Positions 17,375-27,088 are shown, counted from the stretch's first letter. The stretch: DNA of 64,000 nt from CAZSDP01 sp964605665 (GCA_964605665.1 CAZSDP010000008.1:1-64000); one strand, 5' to 3'. Notes: a model not told the origin generated them from the sequence alone. A program made the numbers and translations.

Positions 17375-18907
17375 CTAGTAGCCGGACTCCTCCCAAGACA
17401 GGACGATCAAATCCATCTCGACGCGGGCAACTGCCATCGTTCCCCGCATCCGCCGATTATCCCGCTCTCCATCGACTTGGATCGTGAAAAAATCACTTTT
17501 GTAGACAGAAACCGGCTCCAAATCGATCCGGAGGAGGTCCAGAATGTTGTCGTCGGAGGCACCCCCCTCCGTCCAGGTCTCATTCACCTGCCCCAGATCG
17601 TCAAACTTCTGCAATTGCTGGAAGGACTCACCTTCCTCTTCTTCTTCCTCGGTCGGCTCGCCCGCCACCTGCTGCCCATCCTCGGCTTCCTCGAAAGAAT
17701 TGAGCCAAGCGTCGATTTCAAAAGCGATCTCGAGAGCCTCATCGAGGTCTTCGAAGCTGAGCATCAAAGCAGCGTAAACCTCGGGTCGAGCCACGTTGAG
17801 GTTGATCTTGCCCGAAGAATGGACAGTTAAGACGTCCCGGAGTCCGAGGGGGCGCGGAATCTCCTCCACCCCATCCTCAAACTGCTCGAATCCGGGCATT
17901 TCGGTCACTTCATCGAGAATCGAACCGAAAAGATCGTCCTCGTCTCTCTCGTCCTCCTCAAGGTCTTCCGGCTGTGGACCATAGTAGAGTTCACCGGTCA
18001 AACCATCGATCTCGAGGAGAGGCTCGAGACTGCGGATCAACCGGGTGCTCTCCTCTTCTTGCCGCGACTCTACCCAACCGACGATTTCCCGGGCGACTGC
18101 GTCGGGATCGGGAGTCTCCAGATAGGGAAAGTCCCCCTCTTCATTGGAAGAGATGAGGGACTGAATCAGGCGTGAGAGAATCAACTCCGCATCCTCGACT
18201 TGCTCCTGAGTGGGGGGCTCCCATTCTTCGATTTCTTCCTCGAGATCGTCTAAATCCTCGTCATCATCCTCTGTGTTAGGCAAACCGGGCAAGCTCGGAG
18301 GTTCCCCGCCATCCTCCTCGATCTCCTCCAGCTCCTCTTCGGTGTATTGGGGGTACTCGAAGAGATGGTTCAGATCGATACAACCTTCCCCGGAGACGAT
18401 TCTCAGAGTGACGTCGGAGTCGTTGAGAGACTCGTTGAGCTCGTGGGCCCACTCTTCATGGCGATGGTCGTAACGCTCCTGCCGACCGCCACCGCCACCG
18501 CCACCGCCGCCGCCAGCGCCAGCGCCAGCGCCACCGGCATTGCCGAGACCTGGGGCTCCTGCGGCGCCGTCATCCGAGTCTTCTTCGTCCTCGATAAAGC
18601 CGAGATCGTCCATCAAGTCGGTCTCGAGGGCTTGAAGACCGTTTCGCGCCACCGCTTGCAAGGTGTAGCTCAGTTCGAGGAAGCCCTGGCGATTGCGGGA
18701 GATCCGCTCTTCGATCTTGGTGGTGAACGTCAATTGGAAGATCACGATGGTCAAGACGACCACGAGCACGAGCACGATGAAGAGGGCGATCCCCTCCTGG
18801 CCAGCTGCGGCGGAACGAGGTCGAGTTGGGATCTGAGATCCCCCCGCCTCGGCACCAGCCGAACCGGTTCTCTTCTGAAATCGTGAGGGCTGTTGTGCAA
18901 ATTTCAT
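17375..18907 (-). CDS. gspK: Minor pseudopilin GspK
   Basis: 510 residues, longer than usual GspK (about 300-350). It has a long basic leader, then EG|IALFIVLVLVVVLTIVIFQL, the GspK form of the prepilin signal without Glu at position 5, and the conserved ISRNRQGFLELSYTLQAVARNGL segment. A Gly/Ala-rich run (about residues 125-145) and a strongly acidic region follow. HSSGKINLNVA near residue 365 matches the conserved INLN motif of GspK. GspK caps the pseudopilus tip with GspI and GspJ. It is the first gene of the minus-strand part of the split T2SS locus. Confidence 0.88.
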   Translation of the reverse strand: MKFAQQPSRFQKRTGSAGAEAGGSQIPTRPRSAAAGQEGIALFIVLVLVVVLTIVIFQLTFTTKIEERISRNRQGFLELSYTLQAVARNGLQALETDLMDDLGFIEDEEDSDDGAAGAPGLGNAGGAGAGAGGGGGGGGGGRQERYDHRHEEWAHELNESLNDSDVTLRIVSGEGCIDLNHLFEYPQYTEEELEEIEEDGGEPPSLPGLPNTEDDDEDLDDLEEEIEEWEPPTQEQVEDAELILSRLIQSLISSNEEGDFPYLETPDPDAVAREIVGWVESRQEEESTRLIRSLEPLLEIDGLTGELYYGPQPEDLEEDERDEDDLFGSILDEVTEMPGFEQFEDGVEEIPRPLGLRDVLTVHSSGKINLNVARPEVYAALMLSFEDLDEALEIAFEIDAWLNSFEEAEDGQQVAGEPTEEEEEEGESFQQLQKFDDLGQVNETWTEGGASDDNILDLLRIDLEPVSVYKSDFFTIQVDGERDNRRMRGTMAVARVEMDLIVLSWEESGY

Positions 18908-19174
18908 CGTGGAGACTCTAGGGCAAAGGAGGGGCCAAAATTTTCGCTCACCCCATATGACTCGCGCCCCGGCGACTTCTTAAACCACTATAAAAAAACA
19001 ACTTAAGATACGCGCGATGTCGATGGCTCCGTCGAGCCGAAACGCCGTATCGATTCTCCACAGAGAACTGTAGTGAATCACAACAGATTCACCCGCTAGA
19101 GAGGGCCTCCAAGTGGGACGAAACAGCGTGGAGAGCACACGGCGATCGAACTCAAGAGGGAGCTCGAATCAACT
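18908..19174. other. Gap between efflux operon end and gspK start
   Basis: It contains an A/T-rich tract (TATAAAAAAACAACTTAAG near 18990) that may belong to the gspK promoter on the minus strand. It also has a 7-bp inverted repeat GTGAATC-ACAACA-GATTCAC at 19073-19092, beyond the stop of the second RND gene. No gene is seen. Confidence 0.4.
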
Positions 19175-22100
19175 TCAACGGGCGGGGTGACCCCCGTCGA
19201 GGTCACGCGGAGGCGGCCCGGCGAGGAATGAGTAAACCACTGGCAGCACGATCAGAGTGAGAAGAGTCGAAACCGCCAATCCGCCGATGATAGTCCGAGC
19301 CAGGGTGAAGTAGTACATCCCTGCCGCTTGTGCGCCACCATAAGCCATCGGGAGCAGGCCGATCAGGGTGGTCAGCGCTGTGATCAGAATCGGCCGCAAC
19401 CGTTCTTCTCCACCGAGGCGCAGAGCGTCGAAGAGGGGGAGCCCCTCCCGGCGATATCGATTGATATGATCGATCATCACTATCCCATTGTTGACGACGA
19501 TGCCCGCCAAGAGAATCAAACCAACTCCGGCTGGCTGATCGAGGCGATTTCCATGGAGGTGCAGGAACCAGACCACCCCTGGGAATGCGCACGCGACCGT
19601 CATCAACAACGCAAGTGGTTGGCGCAATGACTCAAAGAGGCATGCCATCACCAGGTAGACGAGAAAAACGGCGAGGAGCATCCCCTCGGAGAGCTGTACC
19701 TGATTCCGTCCGCGCCAGCGCCACTGAGCCCCGAGATCATAGGAGTACCCCGCAGGCCAATCATACTCCGCCAACACCCGGTCGATCTTCGGCTGCAGCT
19801 CAGCGCGAGCTCCTGGTGCATGGCTCACTCCAAAACTGAGTGCGGCGCGACGATTCTCACGACGTCGCTCCTTCGGCCCCGATCCCGGCTCCAAGAACCC
19901 CACTTCTTCCAACGGAACATCGAGACCATTGTCGAGTGCGACTTCGAGATCTTCCAACTCTCGGACCGAGTCCGTCTCTTCTTCCGCCAACTTGACCCGA
20001 AGCGGCATGTCACCTTGAGGAGTTCGAACTTGTCGCAGCCTTGTCCCGGCAAAGTTCGCCTCGACTCTCCGCGCCAACGCGGCGGAAGAGAGGTCGTAGC
20101 GAGTGAGAACATCTTCATCGGGACGCAGTCGAATTTCAGCAACACCCTCTTCAGCATTTCGTTCAACGGTGCGGACACCCGAAACAGTGGCGAGAACCCC
20201 TTCTAGATCCTCGTAGATCCCCTCGAGCAGCTGTGGAGAGTCACCGAAGAGACGAACTCGCAAATTCCCAGCACTTCGACTCCCGCGACGCCCCCAGAAC
20301 ATCCCCCAATCCCCGGTTCGAATTTCGACACCCGGAATTCTGGGAAGAAGCTCATCGAGTTGACTCCTGAGGCGTTCAATCGACTCTTCGGTCGCTTCCC
20401 CCGCGGGTGGATAGACCGCAGTCCAAGCGAATCCGTCTCGATACCAAGAATAAATATCGGAATATCCCAGTTCATCCTGGTGCTCCGCAAGCTTCGACTC
20501 CACTCGGGTGACCAGTTTCTCCATCGCCCGGTAGTCGAGCCCTTCGTCGGTCCGGTAGAAGACGCTCGCATTCCGCTCGATCTCACTCGTGTCCCCGAGG
20601 TCGAGACGAAACCCGTCTTTGATCGGAATGACCACGCTCAAGAGAACCGCCATCGTCACCGCGATCGTAAGCCCCCGTCGCTCGAGGGCAGCGCCGAGTA
20701 CTCTTCCGTACCATCTCCGAACAGCAGCAAACCAACTCGCCATGCCGGGATCGCCACCTCGATAGATCCTTGCGGAGACCATCGGAATCAACGTCAACGA
20801 TACGAACAGACTGGACGCCAAGGTCAGAGTGATCACCAAACCAAGCTCGCGGATGTAGTCGACAAGCTGGCTACGCTGACTCAGCAGCAATGGGACGAAG
20901 ACGATCATCGAGGTCAGAGTTGAGGCGAAAATCGGGGTGGCCACTTCCATCGTGCCGCGAATCGCGCCTTCGGATGGAGAATCCCCCAGTCCTGAACGTC
21001 GCACGATCGACTCGACGACCACGACCGCTGTGTCGACGAGCATCCCGACTCCCAACATCAACGCGACAATCGTGAGCACATTGAGTTCACGATCGAGGAG
21101 GAAGAGCCAGCAGAGGGCTGAGAGTACCGAAATCGGAATCGACATCCCGACCAAGAGAGTGGCAGACCAGCGACGCAAGAAGAGAAGCAGAATCAGCACC
21201 GCAAGTGAACTCCCCAGAAGTCCGGCATTCCTCAGTCCTCGAAGAGAGTTGAGAATTTGCGCCCCCTGGTCCTCCCACACCAGCAGCTGAATCCCCGCAA
21301 GTTGTGGATCTTCTCCCAGACGTTTCACCGTGTCGCGAACCCGCTGGGCGACCTCAACCGTGTTCGCATCCGATTCCTTGTAAACCTCAATCGATACTGC
21401 GTAACTGCCATTGAGATGCCGACCCCAACGCAACTCCCCCTCGACCACCCGCACTTCGGCGACTTGATCGAGACGCAAACCACCTGAGTTCACCGGGAAA
21501 GCTCGGATGTCTTCAACATCAGAGAGTGAATTCACGAGCCGTAACTTGCGAACAGCTTGCTGCTCGCGAACCTCTCCGATGCTCGCCTCGATGTTCGCAT
21601 CGCCCAAACGACGAGCAATCGTGTCGAGACGTAGGTTGTGACGATCGAGATCAGCCTGCTGGAAAACGACGTGAATCTCGAGAGGAGTCACACCGTCCAT
21701 CTCGACCTGCCCCACGCCATCGATGCGCTCGAGAGGACGTCGAATACGATTCACCAAGAGCTCGTAGTTTTGCGACAGATCGATTCCTGCGGCAGAGATG
21801 CGCCCCCGAATCACCGCATCACCGTTTTGCCACCCCCCACTACGAATACGAATGCGATCGATGTCATCGACCGGCAACTCACTCCGAACCCGTGCGATTC
21901 GCTCGCGAATCTCGAGTTTGACCATGTCTAGATCGGTGCCGTAGTCAAAGCCGAGGGAGACCTGACCTTCTCCCTGCTCCGACTCACTGTTGATTTCGCG
22001 AACACCTCTGAGAGTGGCGAGCGCCTCTTCCAATGGCTGAGTGACTTCGATCTCGACTTGCCGTGGATCGGCATTTGGCATCGGAACTGTCACTCGAACG

Positions 22101-22234
22101 CGAGGGCGTTCTCGATTGGGCATCGAGTTGAGAGGAAGTTTTCCAACCGCCAGTAGCCCACCGAGCAAGATCAAGAGGTGGACCATCAGCGTGGTGATCG
22201 GGCGCGCCTGGCAAAAGGCCACGAAGCGGCTCAT
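19175..22234 (-). CDS. RND efflux transporter, second pump of operon
   Basis: Inner-membrane proton-driven pump of the AcrB/MdtBC (HAE-1) superfamily, 1019 residues. It shows the usual order: an N-terminal membrane helix, the porter domain (NADPRQVEIEVTQPLEEAL), a block of helices with the TM4 motif LMLGVGMLVDTAVVVVESI carrying the proton-relay Asp, a second porter domain, and C-terminal helices with GIVVNNGIVMIDHINRYR. Only one relay Asp is visible where AcrB has two. It overlaps the first pump gene by four bases, so both are made together. Substrate is unknown. No outer-membrane channel gene is adjacent. Confidence 0.92.
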   Translation of the reverse strand: MSRFVAFCQARPITTLMVHLLILLGGLLAVGKLPLNSMPNRERPRVRVTVPMPNADPRQVEIEVTQPLEEALATLRGVREINSESEQGEGQVSLGFDYGTDLDMVKLEIRERIARVRSELPVDDIDRIRIRSGGWQNGDAVIRGRISAAGIDLSQNYELLVNRIRRPLERIDGVGQVEMDGVTPLEIHVVFQQADLDRHNLRLDTIARRLGDANIEASIGEVREQQAVRKLRLVNSLSDVEDIRAFPVNSGGLRLDQVAEVRVVEGELRWGRHLNGSYAVSIEVYKESDANTVEVAQRVRDTVKRLGEDPQLAGIQLLVWEDQGAQILNSLRGLRNAGLLGSSLAVLILLLFLRRWSATLLVGMSIPISVLSALCWLFLLDRELNVLTIVALMLGVGMLVDTAVVVVESIVRRSGLGDSPSEGAIRGTMEVATPIFASTLTSMIVFVPLLLSQRSQLVDYIRELGLVITLTLASSLFVSLTLIPMVSARIYRGGDPGMASWFAAVRRWYGRVLGAALERRGLTIAVTMAVLLSVVIPIKDGFRLDLGDTSEIERNASVFYRTDEGLDYRAMEKLVTRVESKLAEHQDELGYSDIYSWYRDGFAWTAVYPPAGEATEESIERLRSQLDELLPRIPGVEIRTGDWGMFWGRRGSRSAGNLRVRLFGDSPQLLEGIYEDLEGVLATVSGVRTVERNAEEGVAEIRLRPDEDVLTRYDLSSAALARRVEANFAGTRLRQVRTPQGDMPLRVKLAEEETDSVRELEDLEVALDNGLDVPLEEVGFLEPGSGPKERRRENRRAALSFGVSHAPGARAELQPKIDRVLAEYDWPAGYSYDLGAQWRWRGRNQVQLSEGMLLAVFLVYLVMACLFESLRQPLALLMTVACAFPGVVWFLHLHGNRLDQPAGVGLILLAGIVVNNGIVMIDHINRYRREGLPLFDALRLGGEERLRPILITALTTLIGLLPMAYGGAQAAGMYYFTLARTIIGGLAVSTLLTLIVLPVVYSFLAGPPPRDLDGGHPAR

Positions 22235-25200
22235 GAACCACCTGCACCTTCGAGGGGCTTCTCTCTGGCGAGGAGTCGATATCCGCAGGGAATTACGGTC
22301 AGGGTCAGAATCGTCGCGACCGCCATCCCTCCGATCACGGTCACCGCCAACGGTCGCCGCAGCTCCGCTCCAGCACCCACCCCTAAAGCGAGAGGAAGCA
22401 ATCCCAAGATCGTCGTGGAGGAGGTGATCAAGATCGGGCGTAATCTCTCGAGCCCTGCCGCTCTCGCGGCAGTTTCGCTCCCCAGTCCTCGGTCTCGAAG
22501 CTGCAGAATGCGAACCACGAAGATGATCCCGTTATTGACGACAATTCCAGAAAGCAAAATAACGCCGATCAGAGCGAGCACTCCGACCGGCCAACCCAAA
22601 ACCCACAGGGCTCCGATCGCACCGATCAGACCGAGTGGCACGGTCAAGATCACCACAAAGGGCAGAGTCAATGACTCGAAGGTGCTCGCGAGTACCATCG
22701 TGACCAAGAAGATCGCCAGTGCTAAGGCCATCGACAGGCTTCGGAGAGACGAACGCATCTCTTCGTTTTGGCCAGACAGACTTGCGCTCGACGTTGGAGC
22801 GAGGGGAGTGGAACGAAGAACATCATCGACGATCTTGGAGGCGGAGCCGAGATCGACCCCAGAAGTACGAGCGGTGACCGAGATCGACCGTTCACCACCG
22901 ATATGCTGAATCTCCACCGGCCCGAGGCCTGGGCGTAACGTCCCCAGCGACGCCAGCCGCAGCGCCGGCACATCCTCGGTACCCGGAGTGATCGTCAACC
23001 GGGCAGTATCGTCGAGGGTTCCAACCCGGGCTGAATCGGCCTGCACGCGAATGTCAATCGGTCGGGCGGCATGTCTGAATTGCGTTGGAACCTCACCGAG
23101 CCCCTTCGCCGCGAGCACCTGAGCGACTTGCCCCTGTGAGAGGCCATAGGCGGCGAGCTTCACCGGGTCGAGAACCACGTGGACTTCTGGACTGCGGTCG
23201 GGGACACCGTCTTCAACATCGACCAAGCCTGGAAGAAAACGAAGCCGTGACGCGACTTCGAGAGCTGACTCACGAAGCCGATCGAGATTCTCATCGTAAA
23301 CGTCGACTTCGATCGGAGCTCTGAACGTAAACAGGGTCGGGCGGCCTAGCCGAACTGGACAGTCTGGGATCTTAGCAATCTCCGCATCGATGGCCTCTAC
23401 CGCACGCGCTTCATCGTCGAGAGAAGCAGTCGACTCCATCTGAATCGACAACCGGGCAACATGATCGCGACGCTCACTCGATCGCACCTCTCCCAAAACT
23501 GGAGCGGAACCGATGGTCGCGTAAGAGGTCTTGATCGGAATCGACGGATCACGCCGCACTCGCTCCACCGCTGCTTCCAGCTCTTGTACTTTGGCATCGG
23601 TTGTTTCGAGCGAGGTTCCCTCTGAGAGTTCTAAGTCGTAGTGAAACTCCCCCTGAAAAAGGTCTGGCACCAACTCTGTTCCCAAATCTGCGGCGCGAGG
23701 AACAACTGCGAGGAAGAGCACCAGCGCAATAACCGGAGTTGCCCAGGGGGTTGGCAGAGCAGAGTCCAAAACTCGCGAGTAAACACTGCTGGAAACATCG
23801 AGGCCGCGAACGAAGATCTTACGAAATGGGGAAAGCACCAACCCAATTGCCTGTGCAATCCATCGCAAGACCCGGGGCGCTTCCTTTCGATGGGCGAGAA
23901 CCACCGGGATCAAAGTGATCGAAACAAAGAGACTTGCCAACAACGAGAAGGTGACGGTGAGCGCCTGGTCTCGAAAGACCTGCCCCGCGATCCCCTCCAC
24001 GAAGACTAGAGGCAAGAAGACAGAGATTGTCGTCAGGGTCGATGCGATCACCCCGCCGATCACCTGACGCGTCCCTCGAACTGCGGCACTCCAAGCGTCG
24101 ACACCTCTCTCACGAAGTCGAGAGACCGCTTCCAACACCACAACCGAGTTATCGACCAACATCCCCACCCCGAGCGCAAGACCACCCAAGGACATCACAT
24201 TCAGGGATATGCCGAAAATTCGCATCAGGAGAAAGGTGACGGCGACCGAGATCGGTATCGAGAGAGCGATGATCGTCGTCGAGAGAAGATCCCCGAGAAA
24301 GAAGTAGAGCATCAACGCAGCCAGCGCTGCTCCCACGAGAGCGCTCGACTGAACATTCTCAACCGCCTCTTCGATGTAGCGCGCTTGATCGAACAGAATC
24401 TCGAGCTGACAACCCGCCAACGCCTTTTCGTCGGCGAGGCTATCCAGTCGACGACGAACGGCCCGGGCAACTTGAACAGTGTTCGCGTCACCTTCCTTAT
24501 AGAGGTGAAGCTGAACTGCGGGTGTTCCATTGACCCTGACCCGCACTTCTCGATCGTCAGAAGCAGCAGACACGGTGCCGAGATCACGAACTCGAATCAC
24601 GCCTTCGTTCGATCTCCGAACAATCGTATCGCCAATCTCTTCGAGTGTTTCGAACTCACTCACCGTTCGAAGGCGATAAGCGGTATCTCGATCGCGCAGC
24701 TCACCGCCAGAGCGATTGACATTCTCTTCTCCGATACGTCGCGCAATCTCCTCAAATGGCAAGTTCAGGGCATTGAGACGTTCATCTTCAACTGAGACTC
24801 GAACTTCTTCTTCGGCTCCACCCACGACCCGCGCTGCCGCCACCCCTTCGATGGTGACCAGGCGCTGAGAAACAATCGTCTCCGCGATACGACGAAGCTC
24901 ATTGGTTTCAAACTCACCTTCGAGAGCGATCCGCAACATCGGATCGAGGCTTGGATCGAAGCGATAGACCACCGGAGAGCGGGCGTCATCGGGCAATTCG
25001 ACGAGATCGAGCTTTTCACGCACATCGAGGGAAGCCCTCGACATATCTGTCTCCCAGCCGAACTCCAAAGTGACTTCACTGACTCCGGCGCGAGAGGTGG
25101 AGTGATAACGACGAAGCCCCTGCACAACGCCGACCACTTGCTCAACGGGCTGAGTCACGAGCAGCTCCACCTCCTGCGGAGCAGCATCGGGAAGTTCCGT

Positions 25201-25413
25201 TTGAACGGTCAAGGTCGGATAGCTGATGTCAGGCAGCAGCTCGAGCGGCAATTTGGCAAAACTCACGACGCCGAAGACCACCGCAGCGAGGGTAATCATG
25301 CTGACCGTGACGGGCCTTGCGAGAAGCGCGGCGAGAATCCCCTGACTTGCTGCGTTGCCGATGTCCTTCGACGCGAGTAGAGAACGATCTGAATTCGCAG
25401 AGTTCTCAGTCAA
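22231..25413 (-). CDS. RND efflux transporter, first pump of operon
   Basis: Second HAE-1/AcrB-like pump, 1060 residues, distinct in sequence from its neighbour. Landmarks are LPDISYPTLTVQTELP near residue 62, TM4 motif LALGVGMLVDNSVVVLEAV, and the C-terminal ILLSGIVVNNGIIFVVRILQLR. Translation starts at TTG 25413, with GGAGGG seven bases upstream formed from the last codons of the adaptor gene. Two different pumps with one adaptor recall MdtBC, where both form a mixed trimer; whether that happens here cannot be told from sequence. Confidence 0.92.
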   Translation of the reverse strand: MTENSANSDRSLLASKDIGNAASQGILAALLARPVTVSMITLAAVVFGVVSFAKLPLELLPDISYPTLTVQTELPDAAPQEVELLVTQPVEQVVGVVQGLRRYHSTSRAGVSEVTLEFGWETDMSRASLDVREKLDLVELPDDARSPVVYRFDPSLDPMLRIALEGEFETNELRRIAETIVSQRLVTIEGVAAARVVGGAEEEVRVSVEDERLNALNLPFEEIARRIGEENVNRSGGELRDRDTAYRLRTVSEFETLEEIGDTIVRRSNEGVIRVRDLGTVSAASDDREVRVRVNGTPAVQLHLYKEGDANTVQVARAVRRRLDSLADEKALAGCQLEILFDQARYIEEAVENVQSSALVGAALAALMLYFFLGDLLSTTIIALSIPISVAVTFLLMRIFGISLNVMSLGGLALGVGMLVDNSVVVLEAVSRLRERGVDAWSAAVRGTRQVIGGVIASTLTTISVFLPLVFVEGIAGQVFRDQALTVTFSLLASLFVSITLIPVVLAHRKEAPRVLRWIAQAIGLVLSPFRKIFVRGLDVSSSVYSRVLDSALPTPWATPVIALVLFLAVVPRAADLGTELVPDLFQGEFHYDLELSEGTSLETTDAKVQELEAAVERVRRDPSIPIKTSYATIGSAPVLGEVRSSERRDHVARLSIQMESTASLDDEARAVEAIDAEIAKIPDCPVRLGRPTLFTFRAPIEVDVYDENLDRLRESALEVASRLRFLPGLVDVEDGVPDRSPEVHVVLDPVKLAAYGLSQGQVAQVLAAKGLGEVPTQFRHAARPIDIRVQADSARVGTLDDTARLTITPGTEDVPALRLASLGTLRPGLGPVEIQHIGGERSISVTARTSGVDLGSASKIVDDVLRSTPLAPTSSASLSGQNEEMRSSLRSLSMALALAIFLVTMVLASTFESLTLPFVVILTVPLGLIGAIGALWVLGWPVGVLALIGVILLSGIVVNNGIIFVVRILQLRDRGLGSETAARAAGLERLRPILITSSTTILGLLPLALGVGAGAELRRPLAVTVIGGMAVATILTLTVIPCGYRLLAREKPLEGAGGS

Positions 25414-25417
25414 CAGA

Positions 25418-26617
25418 CTACCCTCCGCGTTCCGAACCGTCGGTCGGAACTGTCAGAGGATCGAGTGGCGGTGCGATCTGGCGATAAACCTCGACGGGAC
25501 TGCCATCTCTCAATTCACGAAGTCCTTCGGTGGCAACGAGGTCTTCACTCGACAGCCCCGAGCGAATCTGTATGACCGACTCATCTTCATATCCGGTTAA
25601 GACGACGGTGCGATGCGCCCGGCCTTCAAAAATCCGATAGACAATGAGATCGCTCTGAGAGGAGATCACCGCTCGACGGGGAACCAGAATCACGTCCTCC
25701 TCGGTGCGAGTGATGATGTCGACATGTCCAAAGGAACCAGGTCGCACTCGCCCGGAGCTGAAGGGGAACTGCAAGAGAACCTCGACTGTGAGGCTCTCCC
25801 GATCGACGATCGGGCTGACCCGTTCCACCGCTCCACGAGCGATGATGGGCCCCGTTCGCTCACTTCTCAGCTCAGCAACTTGTCCCACCTCGATCGGCTC
25901 GACTGCACTCTCGGGGAGAAACAGCCTCAAACGCAATGGCTCGAAATCAGCGATCGTAAAGAGAACATCGCCTGGCCGTACCGATTGTCCCCGTTCGATC
26001 GCGCGATCGACCACGACTCCCGCAAAGGGTGCTTGCGGGCGAGCGTGAGCGAGCTCCAAAGCGGCGCGATCGTATTGAGCCGCGGCACGCTCCATAGCAA
26101 AGCGAGCCTCTTCCAGTTCTTGGGGGCTGACCGATCGACTATCGATCAACTCTGCAAGGCGGGCGTGGGCGAGCTTCGTTTGCTCTCTCTCGATCCGAGC
26201 GATCGACTCAGCGATCCGAAGAGGTTCTTCATCGATGGCACACAGCTCCGTCTCCGATTCGATCGGCTGACCCTCTTCGACGAGAAGCTCTTCCACTTCT
26301 CCTTCGACACGAGCGAGGATGGTGACCTCTCGTTCCGGCTCGAGAATCCCACTCCCACTCACCCTCTCGCGGATCCCCCGCACCTCCGTCGGAGCAACTT
26401 CGACCGGCACCGCGGAAGAGTCCTCCCCACCGGCACCAGGACGTCCAGGGTAAGAGCCGCCTCCGGCACCTCCCCAAGAAGCGAAGTTTGGGGGACCTCC
26501 AGGCGTTGAAGCCGCGGGCGACTTCACCAGCCCGACCAGTCGGGCCGCTTCCTGCAAGAAGAACCCACTCGCGATGAGTGCGATCACACCGAGGCAAAGA
26601 GCTGACTTACGCATCAT
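25418..26617 (-). CDS. RND periplasmic adaptor (HlyD/MFP family)
   Basis: Membrane fusion protein linking the two RND pumps to an outer-membrane channel, about 399 residues. One N-terminal membrane anchor (LCLGVIALIASGFFL) is followed by a Gly/Pro-rich linker, then the lipoyl half-motif GSGILEPEREVTILARVEGE, a helical hairpin (about 125-190), the second lipoyl half (HARPQAPFAGVVVDRAIERG) and beta-barrel domains. I start at ATG 26617 behind AGGGGA; the open frame to 26686 would overlap the DUF971 gene too far. The next ATG, 26614, is equally possible. It overlaps the upstream gene by 11 bases. Confidence 0.88.
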   Translation of the reverse strand: MMRKSALCLGVIALIASGFFLQEAARLVGLVKSPAASTPGGPPNFASWGGAGGGSYPGRPGAGGEDSSAVPVEVAPTEVRGIRERVSGSGILEPEREVTILARVEGEVEELLVEEGQPIESETELCAIDEEPLRIAESIARIEREQTKLAHARLAELIDSRSVSPQELEEARFAMERAAAQYDRAALELAHARPQAPFAGVVVDRAIERGQSVRPGDVLFTIADFEPLRLRLFLPESAVEPIEVGQVAELRSERTGPIIARGAVERVSPIVDRESLTVEVLLQFPFSSGRVRPGSFGHVDIITRTEEDVILVPRRAVISSQSDLIVYRIFEGRAHRTVVLTGYEDESVIQIRSGLSSEDLVATEGLRELRDGSPVEVYRQIAPPLDPLTVPTDGSERGG

Positions 26618-27020
26618 GAGAAGAATCCCCTGGAAGAGTTTCTGAAGGTCGATCGGGCTGAGCAAGCGGCGGAGAATCAGGTGCACTGGTCGGTGCGTTC
26701 TCCTCGGAACATTGTGAACAAGGGCAGTTCTCCCGTAGCGCTCGGAACGAGTAGATCCCCGTTTGATGTCGATCGGAGAAGTGCAGATTCAGTCCATAGC
26801 GACCGGTGGGCTCGGCGTGCAGGATGCGGATATCGGCGGGGAGAGTATTGGGATCGAGGATCGGCTCTCGGGTCCACTCATCGATGCAAGCAGCACACTC
26901 GCACTTCTCCCGCAGTCCACGATGAGAAAACAAGCTCTGATGGCCATCCCCCCACTCGATGAAGAGCGTGGTCGGCTCGAGAAACTCGATTTCCTCGGGA
27001 GTGAATTGTGGAGCGGCCAA
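26607..27020 (-). CDS. DUF971 (GBBH-like N-terminal) domain protein
   Basis: 137 residues with the DUF971 pattern: LFIEWGDGHQSLFSHRGLRE, a Cys cluster CECAACIDEW, then GRYGLNLHFSDRHQTGIYSF and CPCSQC. The domain occurs alone in many bacteria and at the N terminus of gamma-butyrobetaine hydroxylases, and is linked to iron-sulfur protein biology. It does not resemble any efflux component, yet it overlaps the adaptor gene and heads the operon. The TTG start at 27020 has AGGGGGG upstream. An unstructured Pro/Ser-rich tail ends the protein. Confidence 0.85.
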   Translation of the reverse strand: MAAPQFTPEEIEFLEPTTLFIEWGDGHQSLFSHRGLREKCECAACIDEWTREPILDPNTLPADIRILHAEPTGRYGLNLHFSDRHQTGIYSFRALRENCPCSQCSEENAPTSAPDSPPLAQPDRPSETLPGDSSHDA

Positions 27021-27073
27021 GCCACCCCCCTCTCTTCAGATCCACTGAGTTCTTCCCTGACCGGGCGCGACGT

Positions 27074-27088
27074 CGATTCAGTGAATCG
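27074..27088. promoter_or_regulatory. 15-bp palindrome, candidate operator of efflux operon
   Basis: CGATTCA-G-TGAATCG is a perfect 7-1-7 palindrome 54 bp upstream of the DUF971 start codon, where a dimeric repressor could sit. No regulator gene is adjacent. Seen in sequence; the role is inference. Confidence 0.35.

Noticed and set aside
17141..17830. Plus-strand frame of 229 codons opposite gspK
   Set aside because: It is an antisense shadow of gspK and its downstream gap; composition follows the opposite strand's codon bias.
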